Shown one piece after another: positions 62,497-64,000 of a stretch of 64,000 nucleotides of DNA. This DNA comes from Brachybacterium sp. P6-10-X1 (GTDB lineage: Bacteria > Actinomycetota > Actinomycetes > Actinomycetales > Dermabacteraceae). The DNA lies in contig NZ_CP017297.1 of the NCBI RefSeq assembly GCF_001969445.1, positions 4,278,001 to 4,342,000 on the forward strand. The letters are read 5' to 3'. Position numbers and translations under genes: made by a program. Under the pieces are notes generated by a model. It made no database searches and was not told the DNA's origin. It saw nothing but the letters and a program-made list of their open reading frames with translations. Each line of letters opens with the position of its first letter. Position 1 is the stretch's first letter.

Positions 62497-63950
62497 CGAT
62501 CGAGGAGACCCGGCGGGATGGCCGACGGTCCACCGGTGTCGTCCGCCCCGACGAGGACCAGCCGCTGGGCAACATCAGCTCCCGCATGCGCGAGGGGGTC
62601 GGGTCCTGGCTGAGGTCCCCGGCCCTGGACTTCTACGGCCTGATCGTCATCGGAGCCCTGTTGATCAGCGTCGGGCTCGTGATGGTGCTGTCCTCGACCG
62701 CGGTGCTGAACATCGCCAAGGGCAACTCCGGCTATGCGGGACTGCTGCGCCAGGGCACCTTCGCCGCCATGGGGCTCGTGCTGCTGGTCGTCGCCGCCTG
62801 CCTGCCCCCGGGCTTCTACCGCAAGGCGGCCTGGCCGTTGTTCGGGATCGGCCTCGCGCTGCAGTGCCTGGTGTTCGTCCCCGGACTGGGCGTGGCCGTG
62901 GACGGCAACCGCAACTGGGTCAGCATCGGCGGGCAGACCCTGCAGCCCTCCGAGTTCCTCAAGCTCGCCCTCGCCGTGTGGCTGGGAGCGCTGCTGTCCA
63001 CCAAACGTCCGCTGCTGCACAAGCCCGGCCACCTGCTCTTCCCGCTGCTCCCGGGGGTGGTCCTCGCACTCGGCCTGGTGATGGCCGGCCATGACCTCGG
63101 CACCATGATGATCATGGCGATGCTCGTCGCGAGCGCCGTCTGGGTGTCCGGCGTCCCGCGGCGCTGGTTCATGGCGGCCGGCGTGGCGGGGGCCCTCGGG
63201 ATCGTCGCGATGACCGTCACCAGCGCGAACCGCATGGCCCGCATCGGCAACTGGCTCCACGGGGTCTGCGAGGGCGATTCCTGCTACCAGTCCGACCAGG
63301 GGCTGATGGGCCTGGCCGAGGGCGGCTGGTGGGGCGTCGGCCTCGGGGAGTCCCGCCAGAAGTGGGGGCGCCTGCCCGCCGCCGAGGACGACTACATCTT
63401 CGCCATCATCGGCGAGGAGCTCGGGCTGATCGGCACCCTCGGGGTGCTCGCCCTGTTCACGGTGCTGGCGCTGCTCATGTTCCGCATGATCACCCGCATC
63501 GACGACCACTTCCTGCAGATCACCATCGCCGGCATCAGCGCCTGGCTGCTCGGTCAGGCCTTCGTGAACATGATGGTGGTCACCGGCCTCCTGCCCGTGA
63601 TCGGTGTGCCGCTGCCGTTCATCTCCTCCGGGGGCTCCGCCCTGCTCGCCTCCATGACGGCGCTGGGAGTGCTGATCTCCTTCGCCCGCCGTGAGCCCGG
63701 TGCCCCGGAGGCGATCAGCGCCCGCCTGGGATCGGTGCGCCGCTCCATCAGCGTGCTGCCCGCCCCCCGGGACGCCGCGTCCTCCTCGCGTCCCCGCCGC
63801 GCGAGCCGCGCCAAGGGCACGAAGCGCGCCCCCGGATCGAACCGCCCGAAGCGCGCGAGGGGGTCGAAGCGCTCGACCCGTCGGACGGGTCGATCCTCGG
63901 CGTCGTCCTCCTCGTCCGCCTCGTCCTCCTCGTCCCGAAGGACCCGATGA
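62493..63950 (+). CDS. ftsW: lipid II polymerase FtsW (SEDS family)
   Basis: The 485-residue membrane protein polymerises lipid II into glycan at the septum with FtsI. About ten helices are seen. The catalytic-type Asp is in N-R-N-W / Q-P-S-E-F-L-K regions and the E-E-L-G-L-I-G-T, P-F-I-S-S-G-G-S segments are canonical. A cytoplasmic tail from about residue 420 is rich in Arg, Lys and Ser, ending in a poly-Ser/Arg stretch. It overlaps murD and murG by four bases. Confidence 0.96.
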   Translation: MTIEETRRDGRRSTGVVRPDEDQPLGNISSRMREGVGSWLRSPALDFYGLIVIGALLISVGLVMVLSSTAVLNIAKGNSGYAGLLRQGTFAAMGLVLLVVAACLPPGFYRKAAWPLFGIGLALQCLVFVPGLGVAVDGNRNWVSIGGQTLQPSEFLKLALAVWLGALLSTKRPLLHKPGHLLFPLLPGVVLALGLVMAGHDLGTMMIMAMLVASAVWVSGVPRRWFMAAGVAGALGIVAMTVTSANRMARIGNWLHGVCEGDSCYQSDQGLMGLAEGGWWGVGLGESRQKWGRLPAAEDDYIFAIIGEELGLIGTLGVLALFTVLALLMFRMITRIDDHFLQITIAGISAWLLGQAFVNMMVVTGLLPVIGVPLPFISSGGSALLASMTALGVLISFARREPGAPEAISARLGSVRRSISVLPAPRDAASSSRPRRASRAKGTKRAPGSNRPKRARGSKRSTRRTGRSSASSSSSASSSSSRRTR

Positions 63951-64000
63951 CCACCCAGCCCCCGCCCCGCATCCTGCTCGCCGGGGGCGGCAGCGCCGGA
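63947..64000 (+). CDS. murG: MurG glycosyltransferase, 5' end only
   Basis: Eighteen codons are present before the window ends. M-T-T-Q-P-P-P-R-I-L-L-A-G-G-G-S-A-G fits the MurG N-terminus (L-L-A-G-G-G-T/S-A-G-H), which binds the undecaprenyl-pyrophosphoryl donor side of lipid II synthesis. The position after ftsW and the ATGA overlap support it. Confidence 0.9.
   Translation, partial: MTTQPPPRILLAGGGSAG

Overview
The window is a gene-dense, very GC-rich (about 70%) stretch of an actinobacterial chromosome. GTG starts, four-base start/stop overlaps, the gene orders nusA-rnpM-infB, pgsA-cinA-clgR-DUF3046-recA-recX, lexA-(LysM protein)-nrdR and mraZ-rsmH-ftsL-ftsI-murE-murF-mraY-murD-ftsW-murG, DUF3040/DUF3046/DUF4439 proteins and a MurE with the meso-DAP-type DNPR motif all point to an actinomycete, most likely a Brachybacterium-like member of the Dermabacteraceae. 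The genus is an inference from gene content. I saw no insertion sequence, prophage, CRISPR array, rRNA or tRNA gene.

Layout. 1-11.1 kb: pterin dehydratase (cut by the window edge), proS, a ferritin-like lipoprotein, then rimP-nusA-rnpM-infB and methyltransferase-rbfA-truB. 11.2-17 kb: an L,D-transpeptidase divergent from ribF, then rpsO and pnp. 17-25.5 kb: an M16 peptidase, dapB, a small membrane protein, azlCD, a HAD phosphatase, an unusual 929-residue asparagine synthetase fusion, and dapA. 25.5-36 kb: RNase J, a 55-bp tandem repeat, ftsK, pgsA, cinA, clgR, DUF3046, recA, recX, miaB. 36-44.7 kb: a YbjN protein, miaA, dapF, an RsmC-like methyltransferase, hflX, dinG, lexA, an SOS-type LysM protein and nrdR. 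44.9-52.3 kb: HelD-type helicase, PAC2 protein, cold-shock protein, spermidine-synthase-like protein, HEPN protein, dinB, DUF3040. 52.3-64 kb: MraZ operator and the division/cell-wall cluster up to the first 18 codons of murG.

How the genes work together. Three themes dominate. (1) Translation and RNA metabolism: NusA, IF2, RbfA, RimP, TruB, S15, PNPase, RNase J, MiaA/MiaB. (2) Peptidoglycan: DapA, DapB and DapF make meso-DAP for MurE; MurF, MraY, MurD, FtsW, FtsI and MurG build and polymerise the precursor, and an L,D-transpeptidase cross-links it. (3) DNA damage: RecA, RecX, LexA, a LysM division inhibitor, DinG, DinB and a HEPN protein. LexA boxes stand at recA, lexA and the LysM gene. Matches to the second actinobacterial damage promoter (RecA-NDp/PafBC type) stand at recA and at the HEPN gene beside dinB.

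Most notable observations: the AsnB/CofE-like fusion between dapB and dapA; the two SOS boxes of the lexA/LysM region; RecA-NDp-like promoters; at least six genes whose -10 element lies exactly six bases before the start codon (leaderless genes, including two otherwise doubtful starts); a five-unit MraZ operator with two extra reverse-strand half-sites; and the 55-bp tandem repeat that includes the RNase J stop codon.
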